A stretch of 64,000 nt of DNA, taken from an uncultured Paracoccaceae bacterium (lineage in GTDB: Bacteria > Pseudomonadota > Alphaproteobacteria > Rhodobacterales > Rhodobacteraceae). Every line of letters begins with the position of its first letter. Within the stretch, counting starts at the first letter, position 1. The notes under the pieces are model-generated. The model worked only from the letters and a program-made list of their open reading frames with translations. It ran no database searches and had not been told where the DNA came from. The position numbers and the translations under genes were made by a program. The stretch is taken from contig CALKOT010000056.1 in the NCBI GenBank assembly GCA_938092015.1, positions 1-64,000 of the forward strand, written 5' to 3'. Below, one piece after another: positions 1 through 8,140 of this stretch.

Positions 1-510
1 TGGGGTCAAAACCGATGTCGGTTCATCCATGATCAGAAGCTGTGGGTTCTGCAGAAGGCTGCGGACAATTTCGATACGCTGACGTTCGCCAACCGAAAGA
101 TCGCCAACCAGACGGGTCGGATCGAGAGGCAGGCCGTATGCTTCGCTCACTTCGCGAATACGTGCGTTCAGTTCCTTGGTCTTAGGGGCTTTGTTCATCC
201 CAAGCGCGACATTTTCGCCGACTGTGAGAGCTTCAAACAAAGAAAAGTGTTGAAAAACCATGCCAACGCCGGTTGCCCGCGCCTCGCTGGGACGCGAAGG
301 GGCGTATTGCGCGCCGCTCATCTTCATGTCGCCAACATCAGGCCTGAGGATGCCATAGATCATTTTGACTAGCGTCGATTTTCCAGCGCCATTCTCACCT
401 AAAAGGGCGTGAATCTCACCTTTTCCGACGCTGAATGACACATTATCAACCGCCAGAACGCCTGGAAACTGTTTCAGCAGGCCGTTTGCTTCGAATAGAG
501 GGGTCTCCAC
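1..510 (-). CDS. ABC transporter ATP-binding protein, BMP/nucleoside type (3' end outside window)
   Basis: This ATPase subunit would power an inner-membrane importer. Only the first ~170 residues are in the window; the reading frame runs off the left edge. Seen: Walker A GENGAGKST, Q-loop VFQHFSLFEALT, ABC signature LSVGERQR and Walker B LLIMDEPTSVLTP. The 'FSLFEALTVGENVALG' and 'SVGERQRIEI' wording is typical, in my recollection, of the two-domain ATPases paired with BMP-family nucleoside binding proteins, so a second ABC domain is expected beyond the edge. No ATG exists between the upstream in-frame TAG and the first domain. GTG at 510 has AAGGTGG five bases upstream; GTG at 519 is the alternative. 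Substrate is an inference. Confidence 0.85.
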   Translation of the reverse strand, partial: METPLFEANGLLKQFPGVLAVDNVSFSVGKGEIHALLGENGAGKSTLVKMIYGILRPDVGDMKMSGAQYAPSRPSEARATGVGMVFQHFSLFEALTVGENVALGMNKAPKTKELNARIREVSEAYGLPLDPTRLVGDLSVGERQRIEIVRSLLQNPQLLIMDEPTSVLTP

Positions 511-686
511 TGCCGCCACCTTGGGTTGGGTCCCGATTAGATTTTTGTCAGACCACTAGCGCGGACTTTTTCAGGTCGCGTCAACCCTGATCGCGTTGAA
601 AGCTGGGGGTAAGGTGCGAAAGCTGGCACTTTCGCGCTGGACGCCCAGAAAAGCCTCTGCTAAACCCCGCTCCGCTGACAGGCTGA

Positions 687-761
687 TCCGGCGTAGCTCA
701 GTGGTAGAGCAGTTGACTGTTAATCAATTGGTCGTAGGTTCGAATCCTACCGCCGGAGCCA
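687..761 (+). tRNA. tRNA-Asn (anticodon GTT)
   Basis: A full cloverleaf can be drawn. The acceptor stem TCCGGCG pairs with CGCCGGA, the discriminator base is G, and CCA is encoded (759-761). The D-arm contains AGCTCAGTGGTAGAGC, the 7-base anticodon loop CTGTTAA carries GTT, and the T-arm contains GGTTCGAATCC. It stands alone between the ABC ATPase gene (divergent) and rph. Confidence 0.97.
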
Positions 762-869
762 TTCAGACACCCATCTGATTGCAAATTTTCCGCAAGAACC
801 GCTGGCTGCGGTGGACGCAGCCACTGGCTTCGGTTTACACCCCTCTCAAATTTGCAAAAGGAACAGCCC

Positions 870-1583
870 ATGCGCCCATCCGGCCGCGCGCGCGACGTAA
901 TGCGCGACATCTCTATCGACATCAACGCCACCAAGCATGCCGAAGGATCCTGCATCATCCGTTGCGGTGACACCCATGTTCTGTGCACGGCTTCACTGGA
1001 AGAACGCGTACCGCCGTTCCTGCGCAACACTGGCCTTGGTTGGGTGACGGCTGAGTATGGAATGTTGCCTCGTTCGACCGGCAGCCGCATGCGTCGTGAA
1101 GCGACGGCAGGCAAGCAGGGTGGTCGCACCCAGGAAATCCAACGTCTGATAGGGCGTAGTCTGCGCGCTGGGGTGGATCGGGTTCTTCTCGGCGAACGTC
1201 AGATCACGGTCGACTGTGATGTGCTGCAGGCAGATGGCGGCACACGCTGCGCATCGATTACAGGTGGCTGGGTTGCGCTGCGTCTGGCGGCGCAGACACT
1301 GGTGGATAAAGGCGAGATCGCCGAAAATCCGATCACTGAACATATCGCGGCCGTTTCATGCGGCATTTATCAGGGTCAGCCGGTGCTGGATCTGGACTAC
1401 CCAGAGGATTCGGAAGCTGGAACTGACGCCAACTTTGTCATGACAGGCTCTGGCGGGATGGTTGAGCTGCAGGGGTCCGCCGAAGGGATGCCATTTTCCG
1501 AAGCCGAGTTCATGGAGATGCTGGGCCTCGCCCGTAAAGGTGTCGCTGAACTGATCGATGCGCAGAAAGCGGCGATCGCGTGA
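870..1583 (+). CDS. rph: Ribonuclease PH
   Basis: Phosphorolytic 3'-5' exoribonuclease that trims the 3' ends of tRNA precursors in the cytoplasm. The 237-residue product has the usual family length. It starts [16 protein letters not shown] and contains the conserved [20 protein letters not shown] stretch and the [16 protein letters not shown] motif of the RNase PH core, followed by [15 protein letters not shown] at 870 has AAAAGGA just upstream; an in-frame TTG at 852 would add six residues and is not favoured. It is the first gene of a three-gene run: the next gene starts with GTG overlapping this stop by 4 nt. Confidence 0.96.
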   Translation: MRPSGRARDVMRDISIDINATKHAEGSCIIRCGDTHVLCTASLEERVPPFLRNTGLGWVTAEYGMLPRSTGSRMRREATAGKQGGRTQEIQRLIGRSLRAGVDRVLLGERQITVDCDVLQADGGTRCASITGGWVALRLAAQTLVDKGEIAENPITEHIAAVSCGIYQGQPVLDLDYPEDSEAGTDANFVMTGSGGMVELQGSAEGMPFSEAEFMEMLGLARKGVAELIDAQKAAIA

Positions 1584-2383
1584 GCCTGGAACGATTAAAA
1601 GCGGCGCTTAAGCCGGTTTTAATCCGCATCCCCGGTGTGGGGCCATTGGCGCAGAAGTCGTATGGGGTGATGAAGGCGAAAGAAGAACTGCGCCGGCTCA
1701 AGGCACGCCACCCCGGCGTCGAAATCATCGACTACAGCAGCGAAGAACGCCAGGCGCTGTTAAAGCAGGGGTTCAATTCTCAGCACGGGCAGGATCATTA
1801 CCTTTGGACGCGCCACTTTGATGGGCGGGAAGCGGGTGTGTTTGTAGAGATCGGTTGCGCATTGCCGTTTGTGGACAACAACAGCGCTTACTTCGAAAAG
1901 CAGGGTTGGACCGGCTTTGCGATAGACGCGCAGGACAAGTACGCCCCTCTTTGGACTGAACGAAAAACGCCTTTTCTGAACGCCGCTGTTTCGGACAGAT
2001 CCGCGTCCCGGGATTTCATCCGGTTTACGGAAAAAGAAGGTTGGGAATACAATCTTGGCGGCTTTGCGGACGTTGCCCAGGCAGAGGATCTGGCGGCTTA
2101 CGACCATGAGGTGATGTCCATGGACTGTGCGCCGTTGGCCGAATTGCTGCCTGACCTTCAAAGCTGTGATCTGTTGCTGATCGATGTGGAAGGCGCCGAA
2201 GAAGAGGTGCTGCGCGGGGTTGATCTGGAAAAACTGCAGCCACGCTGCATCCTGATTGAGAATAACCGCGTCCCAGGTGGCGACGAATCTGTACGCTCAC
2301 ATGTCTGTGGGCGTGGCTATCGGTTTGCAGCCAGAATTGATCAGACGGACGATGTGTTTGTCCTAGAAGAGGGGCAAACATGA
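1580..2383 (+). CDS. FkbM-family methyltransferase
   Basis: Probable SAM-dependent methyltransferase of 267 residues. The FkbM-type core is visible: [20 protein letters not shown] (SAM-binding loop 1), a following acidic '[12 protein letters not shown]' strand, and [19 protein letters not shown] near residue 205, the family's IDxEGxE signature. The N-terminal ~50 residues are basic and unassigned. GTG start overlaps the rph stop by 4 nt and its own stop overlaps rdgB by 4 nt, so the three genes are probably translated together. The substrate cannot be told; FkbM relatives act on sugars or small molecules. The combination with RNA and nucleotide housekeeping genes may be only a matter of operon position. 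Confidence 0.85.
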   Translation: MSLERLKAALKPVLIRIPGVGPLAQKSYGVMKAKEELRRLKARHPGVEIIDYSSEERQALLKQGFNSQHGQDHYLWTRHFDGREAGVFVEIGCALPFVDNNSAYFEKQGWTGFAIDAQDKYAPLWTERKTPFLNAAVSDRSASRDFIRFTEKEGWEYNLGGFADVAQAEDLAAYDHEVMSMDCAPLAELLPDLQSCDLLLIDVEGAEEEVLRGVDLEKLQPRCILIENNRVPGGDESVRSHVCGRGYRFAARIDQTDDVFVLEEGQT

Positions 2384-2988
2384 CCCGCAAACTGGCGCCC
2401 GGACGGTTGATCGTCGCTTCGCACAATCAAGGCAAAGTACGCGAAATCGGTGATTTGCTGCTTCCGTTCGGAATTGAGACGGTTTCAGCCGGTGATCTTG
2501 GCTTTGAAGAGCCGGAAGAGACGGAAGACAACTTTGCCGGAAATGCACGGATCAAGGCGCATTTTGCAGCAAAGTCTGGTGGCCTCCCCGCGCTATCCGA
2601 TGACAGTGGTATCGAAGTGGACGGTTTGGATGGTGCGCCAGGCGTTTACACAGCAGATTGGGCGGAGACGCCAAATGGCCGTGATTTCCCAATGGCTATG
2701 AAAAAGGTTTGGGACCTGCTGGAGCAGAAGAATGCGCCCTATCCAAGGTCAGCACGTTTTGTTTGCACGCTTTGCCTGGCTTGGCCTGACGGGCATGACG
2801 AGGTGTTTCGAGGTGAAGTGAAGGGCGTTGTCGGCTGGCCGATGCGTGGCGCGCAGGGGTTTGGATTTGATCCGATCTTCACGCCCGATGGCTTTGACCA
2901 GACATTTGGTGAAATGGACCCGGCGAAAAAGCATGAGATGAGCCATCGTGCTGATGCGTTCAGAAAACTCGTCGCCGCCTGCTTCTGA
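2380..2988 (+). CDS. rdgB: XTP/dITP pyrophosphatase (RdgB/HAM1 family)
   Basis: Hydrolyses non-canonical purine nucleoside triphosphates (dITP, XTP) to monophosphates and keeps them out of DNA and RNA. The 202 residues show the family markers: [11 protein letters not shown] near the N-terminus, [34 protein letters not shown] (metal and base-binding region), [12 protein letters not shown] and a C-terminal [15 protein letters not shown]. Length is normal. ATG overlaps the methyltransferase stop (ATGA). Confidence 0.95.
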   Translation: MTRKLAPGRLIVASHNQGKVREIGDLLLPFGIETVSAGDLGFEEPEETEDNFAGNARIKAHFAAKSGGLPALSDDSGIEVDGLDGAPGVYTADWAETPNGRDFPMAMKKVWDLLEQKNAPYPRSARFVCTLCLAWPDGHDEVFRGEVKGVVGWPMRGAQGFGFDPIFTPDGFDQTFGEMDPAKKHEMSHRADAFRKLVAACF

Positions 2989-3081
2989 AGCCTGCCCTGC
3001 GGCGGACAGACGCTGCCACTTTTCGTTCGGCCAGCTCACCCTAGTTGAAGTTCCACTTTAGGAAAATTGTGAGGGGATCGC

Positions 3082-4059
3082 ATGGATGGGCTTCTGACTC
3101 TCGCGATTAATAATCTGAGCTCGCCCTTGATTCTAAGTTTTGTTCTTGGCCTCGGTGCGGCGCTGGCGCGATCTGATCTGACGTTTCCTGAAGCAGCGGC
3201 CAAGGCGCTATCGATCTACCTCTTGTTCGCTATTGGTTTCAAAGGCGGGGTCAGCGTCGCAGATCATGGCGTAGACCTAAATCTTGGCGCTGCAATTCTC
3301 ATGGGTGTGATCCTGTCCGCAGCACTGCCTTTCGTAGCCTTTACCCTGCTCAAAGCGCTAACGCGATTGGATCGCACAAATGCGGCGGCAGTCGCCGGGC
3401 ATTATGGGTCGATTTCTATCGTCACGTTTGTCGCCGGGACGTCTGTGCTGGAAGGTCCGGATATTCCGTTTGAGGGGTATATGGTCGCCGTAGCCGCCGC
3501 GATGGAGGCGCCGGCAATCCTGTCTGCGCTATGACTGCTAAGCGCCGGGGGCGGCGAAAAATGCATGGATGGCCATCTTTGGCGGGAAATATTGCTGAAT
3601 GGTTCGATCGTATTGCTTGTTGGCGCTTTCGCGATTGGCATGATCACGGGGAAAGATGGGCTGGCTGAAATTGAGTCCTTCATCGTATCGCCGTTTAAAG
3701 GCGCGCTATGCCTGTTCCTGCTCGATATGAGTCTGGTTGCGGGCCGCGGCATTCGGCAAAGCCGGGGCGTCATAACGCTGAGACTTTTGTTGTTTGGCGT
3801 ACTGATGCCACCCATCGGCGCGTCGTTTGGCGCTGGCGCCGCCCTGTTGTTGGGTCTGTCGACGGGCGGGGTGCTTCTTCTGATGGTTTTGGCGGCGTCA
3901 GCGTCCTATATCGCCGTTCCTGCCGCAATGCGTGTTGCTGTGCCTGAGGCAGATGCTGGTAATTACCTGCCCCTGTCACTAGGCATGACATTCCCGTTTA
4001 ATCTGACGCTTGGCTTGCCGCTGTATCTGGCGGTCGCGCAGGCGATTACTGGAGGCTGA
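3082..4059 (+). pseudogene. SbtA-like sodium-dependent bicarbonate permease, interrupted by in-frame TGA
   Basis: SbtA-type membrane permeases import bicarbonate with sodium. Two open stretches in the same frame (3082-3534 and 3565-4059) together give the expected ~325 residues of hydrophobic helices in two halves: an N-terminal half ending VAAAMEAPAILSAL, then after the break WREILLNGSIVLLVGAFAIG and a C-terminal half with LSTGGVLLLMVLAASASYIAVP. They are separated by one TGA at 3532-3534, at a position where I recall relatives carrying Trp (TGG), and no frameshift is needed. The gene is followed at once by an SbtB-like P-II protein, which supports the assignment. Either a nonsense mutation or a base error; if an error, this is an intact sbtA. 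Confidence 0.75.
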
Positions 4060-4063
4060 CCCA

Positions 4064-4375
4064 ATGCAGACACATGATGCAAAACGCGTGGCGATCATTG
4101 TGGAATCTCCGATGCAGAGGCGCCTGACTGACGCGATAGAAGCGTCTGGCGTCACGGGTTACACAGTCGTTCCCGTTATCGGCGGGTCTGGCCGATCAGG
4201 CGCATGGACAGCAGAAGGGCAAGTCAGCCGTGCAGGGGGTATGGTGCAGGTTATCTGTGTAATCCGGCCTGAAAGACTGGATGATCTGCTAAAACACGTT
4301 TTCGAAGTGGTTGAGCGCCATATCGGCGTCGTCACGGTCAGCGATTGCCAGGTTCTGCGGGCAGAGCGTTTCTGA
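4064..4375 (+). CDS. P-II-like protein (SbtB type) paired with bicarbonate permease
   Basis: Small 103-residue ferredoxin-fold protein resembling P-II regulators, which in the SbtA-SbtB pair bind adenine nucleotides and gate the permease. Seen: RVAIIVESPMQRRLTDAI at the N-terminus, a T-loop-like GGSGRSGAWTAEGQVSRAGG segment, and VICVIRPERLDDLLKHVFEV as the second core helix and strand. ATG at 4064 has GGAGG at 4051-4055 and starts 4 nt after the permease stop. Function is inferred from fold and position. Confidence 0.75.
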   Translation: MQTHDAKRVAIIVESPMQRRLTDAIEASGVTGYTVVPVIGGSGRSGAWTAEGQVSRAGGMVQVICVIRPERLDDLLKHVFEVVERHIGVVTVSDCQVLRAERF

Positions 4376-4421
4376 CCGTTTTCCCCGTCGTTCAAACGGC
4401 CTGAGTCCGAAGGTGGGCGCT

Positions 4422-5444
4422 TTAATATGCCCGTGAGATGACAAAATCCACGACATCGCCCAACGCATGGGTCACTGGTGTTTGCGGCAGGACTGCCAGC
4501 GCATCTTTCGCATCTTGACCATACTGGCGAGCGCGGGCCTTGGTTTCTTCAAGTCCATCGGCGGCGTCAATTAGGCTTAGGGCTTCTTCCAGATCAGCGT
4601 CTTCCTGCTCATGATCTTCAATCACCCGTTCCCAAAACACGCGGCCTGCTTCGTCAGCTTTTGCATAGGCGATCAGGACGGGGAGGGTGGCTTTGCCCTC
4701 GCGAAAGTCATCGCCGACATCTTTGCCCATTGCCGCTGATGCGCCACCATAATCCAGCACATCGTCTACCAGTTGGAACGCAATGCCAAGCGCGTCGCCA
4801 TAGGCGCGAAGGGCCTTTACCTCTGCGTCGGTGGCGCCGGCAATAACTCCACCAACTTCAGCAGCAGCCGAAAACAGCTCGGCCGTTTTACCGCGAATAA
4901 CCTGGAAATACCGATCTTCGCCGCCTGACAGGTCGTTTTGTGAGGAAAGCTGAAGAACCTCTCCTTCGGCGATGACCGCAGAAGCATTGGCGAGGATGTC
5001 CAGAACCCGCAGCGACCCGGTTTCGACCATCAACTGAAACGAACGTGAGAAAAGATAGTCGCCGACCAGAACGCTGGATTGGTTGTCCCAAAGAATGTTC
5101 GCGGTGGGACGCCCACGCCGCTTGGCGCTTTCATCGACCACATCGTCATGCAGCAATGTCGCGGTATGGATAAATTCGACCGCCGCGGCCAATCGGATCT
5201 GATGGTCGCCTTGGTATCCAAACATGTTTGCGGCTGCGAGCGTAAGGATAGGTCGCAGCCGTTTTCCGCCTGCTTCAATCAGATGGGCTGATAGTTCAGG
5301 GATGCGGGGCGCGTGTTCTGACTGCATACGCTGACGGATGGCCTGATTAACAGCCTCCATTTCAGGCGCGACCAATTCGGAGAGGCGGGTAAAAGCGTCA
5401 GACAAATCGCACCTATCTTGCGTAAGGGTCTTGGCCCCCAGCAC
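4422..5444 (-). CDS. ispB: Polyprenyl (octaprenyl-type) diphosphate synthase
   Basis: Trans-prenyltransferase that extends farnesyl diphosphate with IPP to make the ubiquinone side chain. Both Asp-rich motifs are present: LLHDDVVDES (first) and FQLVDDVLDY (second), with GGKRLRPILTLA upstream and RGKTAELFSAA between them. The frame is open to 5567, but upstream residues do not look like the family. GTG at 5444 gives 340 aa; TTG at 5405, preceded by ATAGGTG, gives 327 aa and is almost as likely. Divergent from the DUF2007 gene, leaving only ~24-64 bp for both promoters. Chain length cannot be read from sequence alone. Confidence 0.88.
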   Translation of the reverse strand: MLGAKTLTQDRCDLSDAFTRLSELVAPEMEAVNQAIRQRMQSEHAPRIPELSAHLIEAGGKRLRPILTLAAANMFGYQGDHQIRLAAAVEFIHTATLLHDDVVDESAKRRGRPTANILWDNQSSVLVGDYLFSRSFQLMVETGSLRVLDILANASAVIAEGEVLQLSSQNDLSGGEDRYFQVIRGKTAELFSAAAEVGGVIAGATDAEVKALRAYGDALGIAFQLVDDVLDYGGASAAMGKDVGDDFREGKATLPVLIAYAKADEAGRVFWERVIEDHEQEDADLEEALSLIDAADGLEETKARARQYGQDAKDALAVLPQTPVTHALGDVVDFVISRAY

Positions 5445-5468
5445 GGCGCCTAATAAAGTGGCGATCGC

Positions 5469-5690
5469 ATGGAAGAGCTTCTCAAAACCAATGATCCAAC
5501 AGTGCTTAGTTTCGCCCAAGCGCTGCTTCGCGCTGAGGATATAGACTGCTTCGTTCTGGACGTCCACATGAGCGTCCTTGACGGATCTATTGGCATTCTT
5601 CCGCGTCGTTTGATGGTCGCCAGAGGCGATGCTTTCATTGCGCGTGCGATCCTCCGCGATAATGAGATTGAGCTTGTGGAAAAGCGGTGA
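5469..5690 (+). CDS. DUF2007 domain protein
   Basis: A 73-residue protein of the DUF2007 (putative signal-transducing) family, recognised from the pattern EELLKTNDPTVLSFAQALL, the central LDVHMSVLDGSIGILPRRLMV, and the C-terminal DAFIARAILRD. These small proteins have no settled function. Its stop overlaps the GTG start of the following methyltransferase by 4 nt, so the two are co-translated. Confidence 0.85.
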   Translation: MEELLKTNDPTVLSFAQALLRAEDIDCFVLDVHMSVLDGSIGILPRRLMVARGDAFIARAILRDNEIELVEKR

Positions 5691-6424
5691 CTGAGGGCGA
5701 AGCGCTTAGCCGTGACGCCTTTCTCGGCGGTAAGGTTGTGCTTGATCAACCAAAACAAGGCGTGCGGTCTGGGTCGGATGCAGTGTTCCTGGCGGCGGCG
5801 ACGGCTGCTCGTGTGGGCGATAGTGTGCTTGACGTTGGTTGTGGGGCGGGGGCTGCGGGTCTTTGTCTGAAGGCCCGGGTCCCAGACGTTAATCTGCATG
5901 GCCTCGAATTTCAGGCGGAATACGCTGATTTGGCGAGGCGTAATGGCGTTAACACGGTGTGGCATGGCGATCTTTTCGCGCCGCCCCCTAAACTTTTCGA
6001 AGAACCTTTCGATTGGATAATGACCAATCCACCATTTTACAGGGCGAACAATTCCACTTCGCCAAAGACAGACCGCACTATAGCGCGCCGCGCAGAAAGG
6101 CCGTTGTCTGATTGGATCACCGCCTGCCTGCGACGGCTGAAGCCGAAGGGCGGGTTCGCCATGGTGCATCAGATCGACGCTTTACCAGAAGCAATGCATG
6201 CCCTGCATTCAATGGTCGGCGACATCGCGGTGCTGCCTTTGCAAGCCAGGGCAGGTCGACCTGCCAAACGCATGGTGTTGACCGCCCGCAAAGGCGCTCG
6301 TGGTCCTTTCCGGCTGGCGCCGCCGCTTGTTCTGCATGATGGCGCCCATCATGGCGCAGATCGTGAGGATTATTCTGAGGTGGCAACAGCAATTTTACGA
6401 GACGGCGCCGCGCTGACGTTTTAA
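5687..6424 (+). CDS. TrmN6-like tRNA1(Val) adenine-N6 methyltransferase family
   Basis: Class I SAM-dependent N6-adenine methyltransferase, 245 residues. Seen: QGVRSGSDAVFLAAA near the N-terminus, the SAM loop VLDVGCGAGAAGLCL (residues ~45-60), GLEFQAEYADLARRN after it, and the N6-MTase catalytic motif TNPPFYR near residue 112. This arrangement matches TrmN6/YfiC-type enzymes modifying A37 of tRNA1(Val). GTG start overlaps the DUF2007 stop (GTGA). Confidence 0.82.
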   Translation: MTEGEALSRDAFLGGKVVLDQPKQGVRSGSDAVFLAAATAARVGDSVLDVGCGAGAAGLCLKARVPDVNLHGLEFQAEYADLARRNGVNTVWHGDLFAPPPKLFEEPFDWIMTNPPFYRANNSTSPKTDRTIARRAERPLSDWITACLRRLKPKGGFAMVHQIDALPEAMHALHSMVGDIAVLPLQARAGRPAKRMVLTARKGARGPFRLAPPLVLHDGAHHGADREDYSEVATAILRDGAALTF

Positions 6425-6433
6425 CGTTTCGTC

Positions 6434-6769
6434 ATGGAACGCCAAACCTTCACCGATTTGGTCGCTAATCTTCCCGAAGTTGAACCGGGTGGCCATATGG
6501 GCGCGCTGGATTTCAGATTGCGCAAGAAGATATTTGCAACGCTGACCCAGGAAGATGTTGCGGGATTTAAGCTGACGCCCGAAACGCAGGCCATTCTGAT
6601 GAGCAAGGCCGCCTACACTTACAATGCGAATGGGGGCAGGGGCGAACGCGGATGGACGAAAGCGCCGCTTGCGGATCTGACCCAGGAAGATGCGGAGTTG
6701 GCCCTGCGTGAGGCTTGGCGTGGCTGCGCTTCGAAACGGCAGCTCGCGGCGCTTGACGCTGCCAGCTAA
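6434..6769 (+). CDS. MmcQ/YjbR-like protein
   Basis: A 111-residue protein of the MmcQ/YjbR (CyaY-like fold) family, with the typical HMGALDFRLRKKIFATL centre and a C-terminal ELALREAWRGCASKRQLAAL helix. The family has a proposed DNA-binding fold and no established role. It begins 10 nt after the methyltransferase gene, so probably the last gene of the DUF2007 operon. Confidence 0.8.
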   Translation: MERQTFTDLVANLPEVEPGGHMGALDFRLRKKIFATLTQEDVAGFKLTPETQAILMSKAAYTYNANGGRGERGWTKAPLADLTQEDAELALREAWRGCASKRQLAALDAAS

Positions 6770-6879
6770 GGCGTAATCAAACGCTTGTTAACACTTTTCA
6801 CGTTAACCTGTTGCTAGTGGGTTTGCGTCGGCTGGCGCGCCAAGTTGTGCGACCCAAATCGGATAGTGTGGGGAAACAC

Positions 6880-7776
6880 GTGAACGGCAGTCGACAACTG
6901 ATTGCGATTTTTCTGGTGGTCGCGGCTGCGTCGTTGGCCCTGGTTGGAGATCTGTTCGCAAAACTATTGGCTGTCAGCTATGGGGCGATATTCATCTGTT
7001 TCGGTCGTTACCTCGCCGGCGGCGCATTTGGGCTGGGTGTGTTGATTCTTTCCCAACGATTCCGGCTTCCGCCGCTTACTGATATGTCCGGTCAGTTTTT
7101 GCGTGCAGCCATTGCAGCTTGTTCGATCATTTGCCTGATTGGCGCCCTGATGCATGCGCCGCTTGCGGATGTGATGGCGGGCTTCTATCTCGCCCCCGTC
7201 ATTTCAACCGGCCTGTCAGCGACTTTGTTGGGCGAACGCCTGGGCCTGGTGAAATCCATCGGCACAGGGCTGGCTTTGTTTGGCGCCATCGCTATCCTAG
7301 ATCACACAGGTGCGTTCAATCTGGGCGGTGCGCTTGCCATCTTGTCGGGGGTGCTGTTCGCCTTTTACCTGATTGCAGCGAAAATGGCGTCTGAAGCCGA
7401 AGATCCGCCAAGCGCGGCAGTGATCCAGTCCCTGATGGCGGCAGTGTGCACAGCGCCATTGGCGCTATCCGGCGACGCAATTCCCCTATCTTGGCCGACT
7501 ATCGGCCTGTTTGTGCTGATTGGTATGATTTCAACTATCTGTCAAGCGGCGACATTGATTGCGCATCGCTGGGCTGCGGCGTCGACGCTGGCGCCGTTTT
7601 TCTATGCTGCGCCTGTGTCTTCAGTCGGCCTTGGCGCCGTGGTCCTAAATGAGACGCCAACCCCGGCTGGATTACTTGGTATCATGGCGATTGCATCAGG
7701 GGGCGTGCTTGTTGCGTTGGCGGACCTGAAGCGACCTGAACTGCCCATAATAAACAGGACAACCCGGACGGCATAA
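6880..7776 (+). CDS. EamA-type DMT superfamily transporter
   Basis: Ten-helix inner-membrane exporter/permease of the drug/metabolite transporter superfamily (298 aa). Two EamA repeats are apparent: residues ~10-145 with FGRYLAGGAFGLG, and ~150-290 with KSIGTGLALFGAIAIL. Helices are strongly hydrophobic throughout. The frame is open from 6811, but GTG at 6880, preceded by GTGGGGAAAC, begins right before the first membrane helix and is the better start. Substrate unknown; no neighbour indicates one. Confidence 0.85.
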   Translation: MNGSRQLIAIFLVVAAASLALVGDLFAKLLAVSYGAIFICFGRYLAGGAFGLGVLILSQRFRLPPLTDMSGQFLRAAIAACSIICLIGALMHAPLADVMAGFYLAPVISTGLSATLLGERLGLVKSIGTGLALFGAIAILDHTGAFNLGGALAILSGVLFAFYLIAAKMASEAEDPPSAAVIQSLMAAVCTAPLALSGDAIPLSWPTIGLFVLIGMISTICQAATLIAHRWAAASTLAPFFYAAPVSSVGLGAVVLNETPTPAGLLGIMAIASGGVLVALADLKRPELPIINRTTRTA

Positions 7777-7859
7777 ATAGATGCAGAAAAACACTGACAG
7801 GAGGCCGATTCGGTGCTCTACTTTTCTGGAATAGCTTCGTAACCATCAGGAGATATATC

Positions 7860-8039
7860 ATGAGTGTTTCGTCACATCTGGACGAACTTCGCCGAAAGCA
7901 CGCTGTGCTTGAGCAGAAAATTGAAATCGAGACGCGAAGCCCTGGCTCTGACGACCTTCAGATTACTGAGATGAAACGTGAAAAACTGCGTTTGAAGGAT
8001 GAAATCCTGCGCCTTTCAGAGTCATCAACGGTTCATTAG
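7860..8039 (+). CDS. DUF465 (YdcH-like) small coiled-coil protein
   Basis: A 59-residue protein beginning MSVSSHLDELRRKHAVLEQK and ending in EKLRLKDEILRL. The heptad-like charged helix pair (H-x-x-L-x-x-x-H/K start, KREKLRLKDEI end) is the DUF465/YdcH pattern known from alphaproteobacteria. ATG at 7860 is preceded by CAGGAGATATATC, a good ribosome-binding site. It stands alone in a 360-bp interval between the DMT transporter and the convergent aminotransferase gene. Confidence 0.85.
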   Translation: MSVSSHLDELRRKHAVLEQKIEIETRSPGSDDLQITEMKREKLRLKDEILRLSESSTVH

Positions 8040-8140
8040 CTGACCTAGTTGTCTGGCAATATTTGAATGCTGTTGGCGGGGCTAGGCGCCGCGCCAACGT
8101 TTTTGAAAGCTGTTGCCTGGCAACGTGAGACTGATCTGTA

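Noticed and set aside
3532-3534. TGA in the SbtA-like gene as a selenocysteine codon
   Set aside because: The family has no selenoprotein members known to me, the likely native residue is Trp, and no suitable stem-loop was noticed directly downstream.
5450-6169. 239-residue minus-strand frame opposite the DUF2007 and TrmN6-like genes
   Set aside because: Shadow frame; Arg- and Ser-rich without domain features.
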